Assembly: GCA_028292835.1 (NCBI GenBank)
Contig: JAQGLP010000325.1
Coordinates: 1 to 10,103, forward strand
Length of the DNA stretch: 10,103 bases
Direction of reading: 5' to 3'
Source of the DNA: Variovorax sp.
GTDB lineage: Bacteria > Pseudomonadota > Gammaproteobacteria > Burkholderiales > Burkholderiaceae_C
Shown: positions 1-6,122 of the stretch, one piece after another
How positions within the stretch are numbered: the stretch's first letter is position 1
Layout: the number at the start of each line of letters is the position of its first letter
Translations under genes and position numbers: made by a program
The notes under the pieces: generated by a model
Told to the model about the DNA's origin: nothing
Databases searched by the model: none
What the model saw: the letters and a program-made list of their open reading frames with translations, nothing else

Positions 1-113
1 CGCCCATTCAGTGGCTGACGGTGGCGCAGTTCGAGCAAACCAGCGGCTACCGCTTCGGCCTGGGCATTGTGGCGCCGATGCCGATGCCCAAGCCCCATGT
101 CCATTCCCACTGA
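1..113 (+). CDS. C-terminal end of an unrecognised protein (5' partial)
   Basis: The frame starting at base 3 is open from the window edge to a TGA at 111-113 and gives 36 residues. It begins PIQWLTVAQFEQ and ends in a Pro/Met/His-rich tail (PMPMPKPHVHSH). I do not recognise the family from this fragment. The reading is supported by the next plus-strand ORF, which follows after 25 nt with its own Shine-Dalgarno sequence, so the two look like one operon. The His-rich end could bind metal, but that is speculation. It converges on the minus-strand racemase-like gene. Confidence 0.55.
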   Translation, partial: PIQWLTVAQFEQTSGYRFGLGIVAPMPMPKPHVHSH

Positions 114-138
114 TTTTTCGCCAGGGAGAAGGCCACCA

Positions 139-417
139 ATGATGCAGAAAGCCACGATCCATCCGTTTTCCGAGGGTGAGGTGCATCGGCTTGCCACGGC
201 CCGCGGCGACCTGGAAATCGAAAGCAGCCTTTCCGCCATCAGCTTCATGAGCGACTTCGACATCCGCCGCGACCGGCAGGGACTGGCCCTGGCCACGCAG
301 TTGCGGGACCTGCTGGAACAGGTGGTGGCCCAGCTCGCCCAGGATGAACAGGCCGGCCGGCTGCCCGAGCGGCTCGCCCTGGCCAAAACGACGCTCAAGG
401 ACAACCCGCTCGCCTGA
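139..417 (+). CDS. Small uncharacterised protein (92 aa)
   Basis: The start is set at the first of two tandem ATGs (139 and 142), because GGGAGAAGG lies about 6 nt upstream, a strong Shine-Dalgarno sequence. An in-frame ATG at 67 would overlap the preceding gene and lacks this signal. The protein is soluble, with no signal peptide or membrane segment. The C-terminal half (from about residue 48) is rich in Leu, Gln, Ala and Glu and looks helical. The N-terminal half contains an acidic segment, DLEIESSLSAISFMSDFDIRR. I do not recognise a domain. Its 25-nt spacing behind the preceding stop suggests co-translation with that gene and possibly an accessory role. It converges tail to tail with the racemase-like gene, 39 nt apart. 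Confidence 0.6.
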   Translation: MMQKATIHPFSEGEVHRLATARGDLEIESSLSAISFMSDFDIRRDRQGLALATQLRDLLEQVVAQLAQDEQAGRLPERLALAKTTLKDNPLA

Positions 418-456
418 TCGGCAGGCTTTGAGTTGCCCGCCGCGCCCCGCCGCGAA

Positions 457-1125
457 TCAGGCCTTGTACCGCGCCGGCCCCGGCATCAGAAGCCGCTCGA
501 TTTCGCGGGCGGCCGCCGCAACGGCGGAAATGACCGGCACGTCGAAGCGCGCCCCCAGGCGGACCGCCGCCTCCGCCAGCGGCCCGCCCCCGATCACCAC
601 GGCCTGGGCACCGTCGGCGATGCAGGCCGCGACGGCTTCGGCCAGGCGCTCGTCCTGCAACCGGGGCTGGCTGGCCAGTTCGAGTGGATCTCCCGGGGAG
701 ATGCGCGTGCCGGTGAAGAGCGCCCCAAGGCCGAGCCCGGCGGCGGCGCGCGCGATCGAGGCGTCCAGCCCGGGCGTGGTCGTTGCCACGCCGAAGCGGC
801 GCCCATCCGCCGCAGCCTGGCGCATCGACGCCTCGCCGATGCCGATGACCGGCACTTCGACGGCCGCGCGCAGCACCTCCAGCCCGGGGTTGCCGAACGC
901 GCCGATGACGATGGCCGACATCTCCTTCGCCCGGGCCCGCCCGATCGCCACCACCTGATCGACGGCGACGGCGAGTTCGGCCTCGGTGGTGATCATGGGA
1001 GCGCCCCGGCACGCTGTGGCGCTCACCACCTCGATGGCGGCAGGCAGCCCGTCGCGCAGGAGGCGATGCATCATGGCCGTCGTCTCGGGCGAGATGTTCG
1101 GGTTGATCAGCAAGACAGCGGGCAT
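457..1125 (-). CDS. Asp/Glu/hydantoin racemase-family protein lacking both catalytic cysteines
   Basis: This 222-aa protein has the usual length and fold signature of the Asp/Glu/hydantoin racemase family. It opens with the LLINPN motif (residues 5-10; LINPNSS in relatives). It also has the FGNPGLE segment (77-83), the VPVIGIGEAS segment (91-100) and the second-lobe VVIGGGPLAE segment (176-185). Members normally racemise hydantoins, allantoin or acidic amino acids with two cysteines, one in a CFGDPG motif and one in an LGCAGM motif. Here those positions read Ala76 and about Gly180; the only cysteines are residues 39 and 168. Classical two-cysteine racemisation therefore looks impossible, and the true reaction is unknown. 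The ATG at 1125 is chosen because the family motif begins immediately after it; upstream codons overlap the porin gene. The Shine-Dalgarno sequence is weak. It is the last gene of the permease-porin-racemase unit, 46 nt after the porin stop. Confidence 0.85.
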   Translation of the reverse strand: MPAVLLINPNISPETTAMMHRLLRDGLPAAIEVVSATACRGAPMITTEAELAVAVDQVVAIGRARAKEMSAIVIGAFGNPGLEVLRAAVEVPVIGIGEASMRQAAADGRRFGVATTTPGLDASIARAAAGLGLGALFTGTRISPGDPLELASQPRLQDERLAEAVAACIADGAQAVVIGGGPLAEAAVRLGARFDVPVISAVAAAAREIERLLMPGPARYKA

Positions 1126-1171
1126 GGGAGGTTCTCGTTCGAAGGTCGAATTCGGGGCCTGACCGGCGGCA

Positions 1172-2176
1172 TCAGAACGCGTGGCGCAGGCCGAGCGACA
1201 CCACGTTCTGATCCACGCCGGGAGCGCCAACACCGTAGAAACGCTGGCGCGCATCGCCCTTGTTCTTGAGGGCGACAAGATTGGCGATGACGGAAGTGCG
1301 CTTCGACAGATAGTACTCACCGCCCAGGCGCAGGAACGCACTGTCGTCGCGCGTTCCCTGCTGGTCCCGTGCGACGTAGTCGAGCGTCAGGTTGCCCTGG
1401 GGGTGGACAAGCCACACGGCGCCGATGTCGTATGCGCGGGTCTTGGGCGTTCCCTGGGCCTCGGGGTTGCTGTAGGAAATGCCGCCGTGGATGCGCACCT
1501 TGCCGAGGTCATAGCTCGCGCCCAGCGTGCTCAGCGTATCTGCCTTGCCGGCCAGGTTGCGGACGCTGCGATAGGACAGGCCCGCCTCGAAGGGATACTT
1601 GTTTGCATAGTTGGCGGCGACCTCGAACGTCCGGCCGGTTTGTCCTTCGCCCCAGCCGTAGAGCGTCCGAACCGTGAAGCCGTTGTAGCTGGGCGATACG
1701 TACTTGAGGGCGTTGTCGGTCAAGTCGCTGATTCCCGCGAACTCGGTGAAGCGGAATGCCGCGTAGCCGCCGAAGATGAAGTAACGGCTCATGATGTCGT
1801 CGTTCACGCTCCACAGCCGCCCGGCGGTGACGCGGCCAAAGTCGCCCTGCAGACCCACGAGACTGCCGCGGTTGAAGAACTTCGAAGCGTTGGCGGGCAA
1901 CCCGGTGTCCAGCGAGAAACCCGAGGTCAGATCGAACACGGCGCTCAGCCCTCCGCCCAGGTCCTCCGTGCCCCGGAAGCCCAGGCGCGATGCCGAAACC
2001 TGGCTGCTGTCGAGACGGTTGACACTGCCGGCAGTTATGCCATCAACGCTGTAGCCCGTTACATGTACCGCCTCCATGGCGGTAATGCCGTAGAGGGTGA
2101 CAGCACTTTGAGCCTGCGCGGCGGCGGCGCCGAATGCAAGCAGGCTCAGGCAAAGGACATGCAGGGATGTTTTCAT
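1172..2176 (-). CDS. Gram-negative general porin (Burkholderia/Bordetella type)
   Basis: This 334-aa outer-membrane protein carries a typical signal peptide (MKTSLHVLCLSLLAFGAAAAQAQ, about residues 1-23), and the mature chain starts near SAVTLYG. Family hallmarks are SRLGFRGTEDLGGGLSAVF after the second strand and LVGLQGDFGRVTAGR further on. Alternating amphipathic strands run through the rest, and the chain ends in HAF with the C-terminal Phe used by the Bam machinery. It is at the short end for these 16-stranded trimeric porins but looks complete. It should form a diffusion channel for small hydrophilic, often anionic, solutes. It sits between the MFS permease gene (131 nt upstream) and the racemase-like gene, so it probably provides the outer-membrane step for the same substrate. 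There is no good Shine-Dalgarno sequence before the ATG, although the signal-peptide start is unambiguous. Confidence 0.93.
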   Translation of the reverse strand: MKTSLHVLCLSLLAFGAAAAQAQSAVTLYGITAMEAVHVTGYSVDGITAGSVNRLDSSQVSASRLGFRGTEDLGGGLSAVFDLTSGFSLDTGLPANASKFFNRGSLVGLQGDFGRVTAGRLWSVNDDIMSRYFIFGGYAAFRFTEFAGISDLTDNALKYVSPSYNGFTVRTLYGWGEGQTGRTFEVAANYANKYPFEAGLSYRSVRNLAGKADTLSTLGASYDLGKVRIHGGISYSNPEAQGTPKTRAYDIGAVWLVHPQGNLTLDYVARDQQGTRDDSAFLRLGGEYYLSKRTSVIANLVALKNKGDARQRFYGVGAPGVDQNVVSLGLRHAF

Positions 2177-2210
2177 GATGATTTTGTGGAAGTCATTTCC
2201 GAGTTATGGG

Positions 2211-2230
2211 GCAGGCCGCCTCGGGCCTGC
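2211..2230 (-). other. GC-rich stem-loop between permease and porin genes
   Basis: GCAGGCC (2211-2217) and GGCCTGC (2224-2230) form a perfect 7-bp stem with a 6-nt loop, in the 131-nt spacer between the permease stop and the porin start. No T-tract follows it in the direction of transcription, so it is not a standard intrinsic terminator. It could be an mRNA processing or stability element that sets porin output relative to the permease, or it could be incidental in this GC-rich DNA. A 12-bp perfect palindrome (AGCCGCGCGGCT, 2259-2270) lies in the same spacer. Confidence 0.35.
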
Positions 2231-2307
2231 GCACAGCGCGAGCAGGCGTGCACAGTTCAGCCGCGCGGCTCTCGAGCCACACGCACGGCAGTGAAAGGAG
2301 GCCGGTG

Positions 2308-3753
2308 CTACCGGGCGACGGCCGGCACGCCGGAAGGCTGTTCGCCCTCGCCGTCCGCGCCGATTTCGATTGATTTGCCGAAGGTTTCGGGTGCAAACTG
2401 GATGGCGATCGCGAACACCGCATACATCGCCGCGATCATTCCGAACATGCCGGCCACGCCGTGCAGGTCGAACACCTTGGCCGCCAGAAGCTGGGACAGC
2501 GCCCCGCCCACGGTGCCCAGCGCCAGCAGGAACGAGGTGCCCAGGCCCCGGATTCGCGTCGGGTACAGCTCGGGCGCGAAGATCCAGATCGAGGTGTTGA
2601 GCGTCAGCACGCAGAACTGGAACAGGGCTCCGAACACCAGCACCAGCGCGACGCTGCTGGTCAGGTTGCCGAACGCCAGGCCGGCCAGGCAGGCGGCGAT
2701 CGCGCCCAGTGTCAGCACGCGCTTGCGTGGAAAGTAGTAGCCCAGCGTCGAGGCGGTGATGGCGCCCAGCAGGCTGCCACTCTGCATCACGATGGTGAAC
2801 ACAAAGCTCTTGGTGATGGAGTAGCCCTGTGCCACCAGGAGGGTAGGCATCAGCGTGAGCACGGACAGTTGCGCGCCGAAGGTCATCCAGGACGCGATCC
2901 CGACGGCCACGGTGCGCCGCGCGAAGCCGTCGCGGAAGATGTCCAGCAGCGACACCGTTGCGACCGGCTCGGTGCTGGCTTGCGCATCGGCCGTGATGTA
3001 GTTGCGCGTTTCGAACTGGCCGTTCGCGAGCTTGCCGGACGCCAGCATCGAAAGCACCCGGTTGGCCTCGTCCACCCGCCCTTGCGAGAGCAGGTAGCGT
3101 GGCGTCTCCGGAATAAAGCGGCGGTAGAAAACGATGAAGACGGCCGGCAGCACGAGGCACGCGAACATCCAGCGCCAGGCGTTTTCACCCGGAAAAACGG
3201 CGAACACCCCGAGCGCGAACGCAGGCGCCAGCATGTTGCCCAGTCCGCCGCCGCCCACGTTGATGAGGCCCACCGCCGTGCCCCGGAAGCGTGCCGAGCA
3301 GAACTCGGCCAGCATGGTCACCGCTGTCGTGATCTCCCCGCCCAGCCCGAATCCCACGATCGCGCGCGCCATGGCCAGCACTGCGTAGTTGGGAGAAAGC
3401 GCACAGCCGATCGCACCGATGGTGAACAGCGCCAAGTTCACGTTGAGCATGTAGCGGCGGCCCTTGCGATCCGCGAAGTAGCCCGACAGTAGTCGTCCGA
3501 TCGCCGCCGCGATGAAGGTGATGGTGTTGAGGAAGCCGATGTCCGTGCCGCTCAGGCCCCATTGCTCCCGCAGCAACGGCGCGACGAGGCCGACGGCGTT
3601 TTGCTCGAACACATCGAACAGCACGCCGCACACCACCAGAAAAATGATGCTCTTGTGCGAGCGGGTGACCCCGATGCCGTTCAGTGCACTCTCCAACTGG
3701 TGCATCTGCGCGGTCTTGGGGGCCGACATGGAAATCAATCCCTCTCCAGCCAT
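2308..3753 (-). CDS. MFS permease, sugar-porter/SV2-like branch, substrate unknown
   Basis: This 481-aa inner-membrane protein has about 12 hydrophobic segments in two halves and is a proton- or solute-coupled MFS transporter. Motif A appears between TM2 and TM3 (GYFADRKGRR, 91-100), PETPRYLL after TM6 (215-222) and PELYPTRIRGLG before TM11 (394-405). This set is shared by the sugar-porter, aromatic-acid and NiaP/SV2-like branches. TM1 carries an acidic residue (FDVFEQN, Asp47). The neighbours point to a small acid or amino-acid-like substrate rather than a sugar, but this is inference. The start at 3753 has AAAGGA six nucleotides upstream. A second in-frame ATG at 3729 is preceded by GGAGAGGG about 10 nt away, so either may be used; the N-terminus before TM1 is dispensable-looking. 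It is the first gene of the unit and is preceded by a long structured leader. Confidence 0.9.
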   Translation of the reverse strand: MAGEGLISMSAPKTAQMHQLESALNGIGVTRSHKSIIFLVVCGVLFDVFEQNAVGLVAPLLREQWGLSGTDIGFLNTITFIAAAIGRLLSGYFADRKGRRYMLNVNLALFTIGAIGCALSPNYAVLAMARAIVGFGLGGEITTAVTMLAEFCSARFRGTAVGLINVGGGGLGNMLAPAFALGVFAVFPGENAWRWMFACLVLPAVFIVFYRRFIPETPRYLLSQGRVDEANRVLSMLASGKLANGQFETRNYITADAQASTEPVATVSLLDIFRDGFARRTVAVGIASWMTFGAQLSVLTLMPTLLVAQGYSITKSFVFTIVMQSGSLLGAITASTLGYYFPRKRVLTLGAIAACLAGLAFGNLTSSVALVLVFGALFQFCVLTLNTSIWIFAPELYPTRIRGLGTSFLLALGTVGGALSQLLAAKVFDLHGVAGMFGMIAAMYAVFAIAIQFAPETFGKSIEIGADGEGEQPSGVPAVAR

Positions 3754-3782
3754 GGCTGATCCTTTGCGTGAGTAAGTCGGGA

Positions 3783-3849
3783 AACGACCCTGGCCCGTTT
3801 GCGATCCACCGCCAAACGGAAAACCCCAGGGCGACAGAGCCAGGTCGTT
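3783..3849 (-). promoter_or_regulatory. Candidate structured 5' leader RNA of the permease operon
   Basis: Read on the minus strand from 3849 to 3783, the sequence contains nested complementary segments. The apical hairpin pairs CCGTTTG (3819-3813) with CAAACGG (3801-3795) around an 11-nt loop. Outside it, CCCTGG (3831-3826) pairs with CCAGGG (3793-3788). Outside that, AACGA (3849-3845) pairs with TCGTT (3787-3783). A competing arrangement pairs AACGACC-TGGC (3849-3839) with GCCA-G-GGTCGTT (3794-3783), giving 11 bp with one bulged G; this uses the CCAGGG strand and excludes the middle stem. The element ends 17 nt before the Shine-Dalgarno AAAGGA of the permease. It fits a regulatory leader with two alternative folds. 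I recognise no known riboswitch class. A DNA operator role for CCGTTTG-N11-CAAACGG is the alternative. Confidence 0.45.
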
Positions 3850-3886
3850 AGTGAAATTATTTTTTCATCTATTTATTTAACGGTAA
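3849..3886 (-). promoter_or_regulatory. Possible promoter of the permease-porin-racemase unit
   Basis: The stretch around 3852-3896 is strikingly AT-rich compared with its surroundings. On the minus strand AATAAT (3861-3856) matches five of six bases of a sigma-70 -10 box. TTACCG (3886-3881) is the best -35 nearby, but it is poor and spaced 19 nt, so an activator or another start may be involved. With this -10, transcription would begin near A3849, which is the first base of the leader stem. That agreement is suggestive but not proof. Confidence 0.3.
3852..3867. promoter_or_regulatory. Inverted repeat TGAAA-N6-TTTCA, candidate operator
   Basis: TGAAA (3852-3856) and TTTCA (3863-3867) form a perfect 5-bp inverted repeat with a 6-bp centre. 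It overlaps the proposed -10 box of the permease promoter. The spacing resembles the GGAA-N6-TTCC half-site layout reported for the RpiR-family regulator IolR. The RpiR gene at 4284-5195 next door is the obvious candidate binder. The low-complexity AT context makes a chance match possible. Confidence 0.3.
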
Positions 3887-3896
3887 TTACTTTACA
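3882..3896 (-). promoter_or_regulatory. HexR-like inverted repeat, candidate RpiR-family operator
   Basis: The minus strand reads TGTAAAGTAATTACC (3896-3882), a TGTAA-N5-TTACC partial palindrome. It agrees at 12 of 15 positions with the HexR consensus as I recall it (TGTARTWWWAYTACA). HexR is itself an RpiR-family protein, so this is a plausible site for a paralogous regulator. It lies just upstream of or over the proposed -35 region of the permease promoter. Confidence 0.3.
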
Positions 3897-4243
3897 TTCG
3901 GGAAGATCCAGCCGACCCCGGTAAAAACCCTTCCCCGGATGACGCACGCCATCACTGCGGCGGCCGGCATGTCGACCGTGATGTTGGAAAATGCGATGTG
4001 TCAGGCGTCCGAAGGGCGTGTCTGACCCGTTGGCCGACGCAGGCCCCGGCAGCCTCACGGCCGCCGGCCTCCGGAAAAATGGATCCCTGCGGGACTGGGC
4101 TGCCGTCAGCGCAGCGACACACCTGCGTCGTGCCGCGGCAAGGGAACTGCGGGCCCGCAGCAAGGCCGGGGCCGGGTGGCGCAGCGAAGACACGGGACCT
4201 CGCGCTGCGTTGGAACGTTCGAAAGCTGTTCCGCCGAGCTGAG
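3897..4243. other. GC-rich intergenic stretch without a convincing gene
   Basis: Between the AT-rich promoter block and the terminator of the regulator gene there are about 350 bp with no ORF that shows recognisable protein character, a good start signal or family motifs. A 106-codon minus-strand frame (3873-4193) is rich in Arg, Ala and Pro and looks like a GC-driven random frame. The one notable feature is a 14-bp perfect palindrome, CTGCGGGCCCGCAG (4147-4160). A small RNA or a long upstream regulatory region cannot be excluded. Confidence 0.5.
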
Positions 4244-4270
4244 AAAAAACGCAGGGGGCGAGCCCTTGCG
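4244..4270 (-). terminator. Rho-independent terminator after the RpiR-family regulator
   Basis: Read on the minus strand, CGCA-A-GGG, a CTCG tetraloop and CCC-CC-TGCG (4270-4250) form a hairpin with a small internal loop. It is followed directly by six T residues (4249-4244). It starts 13 nt after the regulator stop codon. This separates the regulator transcript from the permease unit downstream and supports an independent promoter for the latter. Confidence 0.7.
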
Positions 4271-4283
4271 CGGCGCCTGGAAG

Positions 4284-5195
4284 CTAGGGCCGCGCCGGCT
4301 CGGCGTCGTCGCGCATTTCATTCAGCGCATCGTGCTGCGTTTCGATGCTCGCCATGCGACGCCGTCCCTTAGTGCCAACGTGATGAAGCACACGGGTCGC
4401 CAGCAAGTGACACAGCAGCATCACGGATGCGTGGTTGTCCAAGGGCCCGGGCGCCTGCGTATGACAGCGCAGCAGCCACCGGGCGGAGAGCGAAACCTTG
4501 GAGAAATGGTCGGTGATGTAGAGCACCTGCGTGCCGGCGCGCGCCGCCAGCAAGGCGAAACGCGTGGCGATCGGTACGCTGCGACGCAGCGCGAAAACCA
4601 CCAGCACGTCCTTCGAGCCCAGGCCAGCGACATATTCGCCCAGCGTCTCGCCCGGGCCGGGAAGCACGTGCACGTTTTCGCGCAGCTGGACAAGCTGCCA
4701 GCGCAGGTAGCTCGCAAAATTCCGGTTGTTGCGGTAACCCAGAAACCACACGTTGCCCGCCGCAGCCAACGCCTGGGCCACGTCATCGATCAGTTCGGCC
4801 GGGATGTGGTTGAAGGTGGCGACGATGTTGTCCTGCGCCTGCAGGATGTGGGAGGTGATCGATCCCTCCAGGCCCCGGCTGCCCTGAGCGGACAGGAACA
4901 GCGGGGAGCCGTTGCTTCGCTCCTCGCGCGCCTGGCGCCTTGCGTCCTCGTAGTTCGAATAGCCCAGCCGCTGGATGAAGCGAGTCACGGTCGCATTCGA
5001 CACGCCGACCAGCGTGGCGAGCTCCGATGCCGTGTAAGTGGCCAAGTCGCCGGGAAAGTCGAGCACGAACTCGCCCAGCTTGCGCTCCGTGGGCGGAAGA
5101 GAGTTGAGCAGTTGGCGGACGAGTCCGAGGAAGGAGCGGTTCGGTTCAGGAGTCACGGCAGGGCGAAGTAGGCGCAGACCGCAATGATGCCGCAC
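4284..5195 (-). CDS. RpiR/MurR-family transcriptional regulator (HTH + SIS)
   Basis: This 303-aa protein has the two-domain layout of the RpiR family. The N-terminal HTH_6 domain spans about residues 22-95, with SLPPTERKLGEFVLDFP (32-48) and the helix-turn-helix TASELATLVGVSNATVTRFIQRLGY (55-79). A C-terminal SIS effector domain spans about 135-275. The usual phosphosugar-binding serine motifs of SIS are not visible: the first loop reads FLGYRNNRNFASYLRW (151-166) and the second DVLVVFALRRS (196-206). The ligand is therefore probably not a simple sugar phosphate. The start is a GTG at 5195 with GGGA just upstream; another GTG at 5156 is possible but has no Shine-Dalgarno sequence. It lies 33 nt behind mmsB, so it can be co-transcribed with the valine genes, and it faces the permease promoter on the same strand. 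It is a candidate regulator of either unit. Confidence 0.9.
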   Translation of the reverse strand: MRHHCGLRLLRPAVTPEPNRSFLGLVRQLLNSLPPTERKLGEFVLDFPGDLATYTASELATLVGVSNATVTRFIQRLGYSNYEDARRQAREERSNGSPLFLSAQGSRGLEGSITSHILQAQDNIVATFNHIPAELIDDVAQALAAAGNVWFLGYRNNRNFASYLRWQLVQLRENVHVLPGPGETLGEYVAGLGSKDVLVVFALRRSVPIATRFALLAARAGTQVLYITDHFSKVSLSARWLLRCHTQAPGPLDNHASVMLLCHLLATRVLHHVGTKGRRRMASIETQHDALNEMRDDAEPARP

Positions 5196-5228
5196 CGGTT
5201 CCCGGCGAACGCTGTCCGCCCTGCTTTT

Positions 5229-6122
5229 TCAGGCTTTGCGCAGCATCCGGATCACGCTCGAGAAATCCAGCGCCCCGTGCCCGGCCAGGCTGTGCGCCGC
5301 GTACAGGCTGCGCGCCAGGCCACCCAGCGGCGTGGCGGCGCGCACGGCGATGGCGCTTTCCTGCGCGAGTCCCAGGTCCTTGAGCATCAGGTCGGTGCCG
5401 AAGCCGCCCGCATAGCCCTTGGAGGCGGGCGCGGCATCCATGACGCCAGGCATCGGGTTGTATTTTTCAAGTGCCCAGTTCCCGCCCGAGCTGCGGCGCA
5501 TGATTTCCGACAGCACCTTGGGGTCGAGCCCGTTCGCCACGCCGAGCGCGAGCGCCTCCGAGGTGCCGATCATCAGGATGCCGAGCAGCATGTTGTTGCA
5601 GATCTTGGCGGTCTGCCCGGCGCCGGGGCCGCCCGCGTGAAAGATGTTGCTGCCCATCTTCTCGAGCACCGGACGCGCGCGCTCCAGGTCGGCCGCCGCG
5701 CCGCCCACCATGAAGGTCAGCGTGCCGGCGACGGCGCCGCCGGTGCCCCCCGACACGGGCGCGTCGATCACGGCCACGCCCCGCCGCGCACCGGCCTCGG
5801 CCACCCTGCGCGACGTGGCGGCGGCGATGGTGCTGCTGTCGATCACCAGCGTGCCGGGCTGGATCCGCTCCATCAGGCTCGGCCGGCCCTCGCCGCCCAG
5901 GTAGAGCGCCTCGACGTGCGCGCTGGCGGGCAGCATGCTGATCACGACCTCGGCGCCGTCGAGCGTGTCGGCGGCCGACGCGGCGACCGGCAGCCCCTCG
6001 GCGGCGAGCTTGCCGCAGGCCTCCGCCGAGAGGTCGAAGGCGCCGAGCGCGTGGCCCGCCCGGTGCAGGTTGAGCGCCATCGGGCCGCCCATGTGGCCCA
6101 GGCCGATGAATGAGATCTTCAT
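5229..6122 (-). CDS. mmsB: 3-hydroxyisobutyrate dehydrogenase
   Basis: This 297-aa NAD-dependent beta-hydroxyacid dehydrogenase oxidises 3-hydroxyisobutyrate to methylmalonate semialdehyde in valine breakdown. The Rossmann motif GLGHMGGPMA is at residues 7-16, the substrate-binding signature DAPVSGG at 120-126, and the catalytic Lys173 in GQTAKICNN. The C-terminal all-helical domain is complete, and the length is standard. The ATG at 6122 is chosen over an in-frame ATG at 6164 because AGGAG lies 8 nt upstream and the chain begins directly with the MKISFIGLG strand. It sits behind the hydrolase gene (85-nt gap) and ahead of the RpiR regulator. A related tartronate-semialdehyde reductase could look similar, but the neighbouring mmsA and hydrolase genes favour MmsB. 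Confidence 0.94.
   Translation of the reverse strand: MKISFIGLGHMGGPMALNLHRAGHALGAFDLSAEACGKLAAEGLPVAASAADTLDGAEVVISMLPASAHVEALYLGGEGRPSLMERIQPGTLVIDSSTIAAATSRRVAEAGARRGVAVIDAPVSGGTGGAVAGTLTFMVGGAAADLERARPVLEKMGSNIFHAGGPGAGQTAKICNNMLLGILMIGTSEALALGVANGLDPKVLSEIMRRSSGGNWALEKYNPMPGVMDAAPASKGYAGGFGTDLMLKDLGLAQESAIAVRAATPLGGLARSLYAAHSLAGHGALDFSSVIRMLRKA

Noticed and set aside
418..456. Possible bidirectional terminator between the convergent genes
   Set aside because: Only a 4-bp stem (GGCA/TGCC) without a T-tract is visible, too little to call.
2188..2200. GGAA-N5-TTCC inverted repeat before the porin start
   Set aside because: It resembles an IolR-type site, but the spacer is one base short, and it lies inside the operon between the stem-loop and the start codon. 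The match is too weak to call an operator.
1181..2737. 518-codon plus-strand ORF opposite the porin and permease genes
   Set aside because: It lies antisense to two unambiguous genes, and its translation has no family features. Long antisense frames are expected at this GC content.
4147..4160. 14-bp perfect palindrome CTGCGGGCCCGCAG
   Set aside because: It has no loop for an RNA hairpin, no nearby start or T-tract, and such GC palindromes arise easily here. It is noted only as part of the intergenic description.
3873..4193. 106-codon minus-strand ORF in the large intergenic region
   Set aside because: The product is rich in Arg/Ala/Pro/His with no motif. It has no Shine-Dalgarno sequence, and its 3' end runs through the AT-rich promoter block, so it looks like a chance frame in GC-rich DNA.
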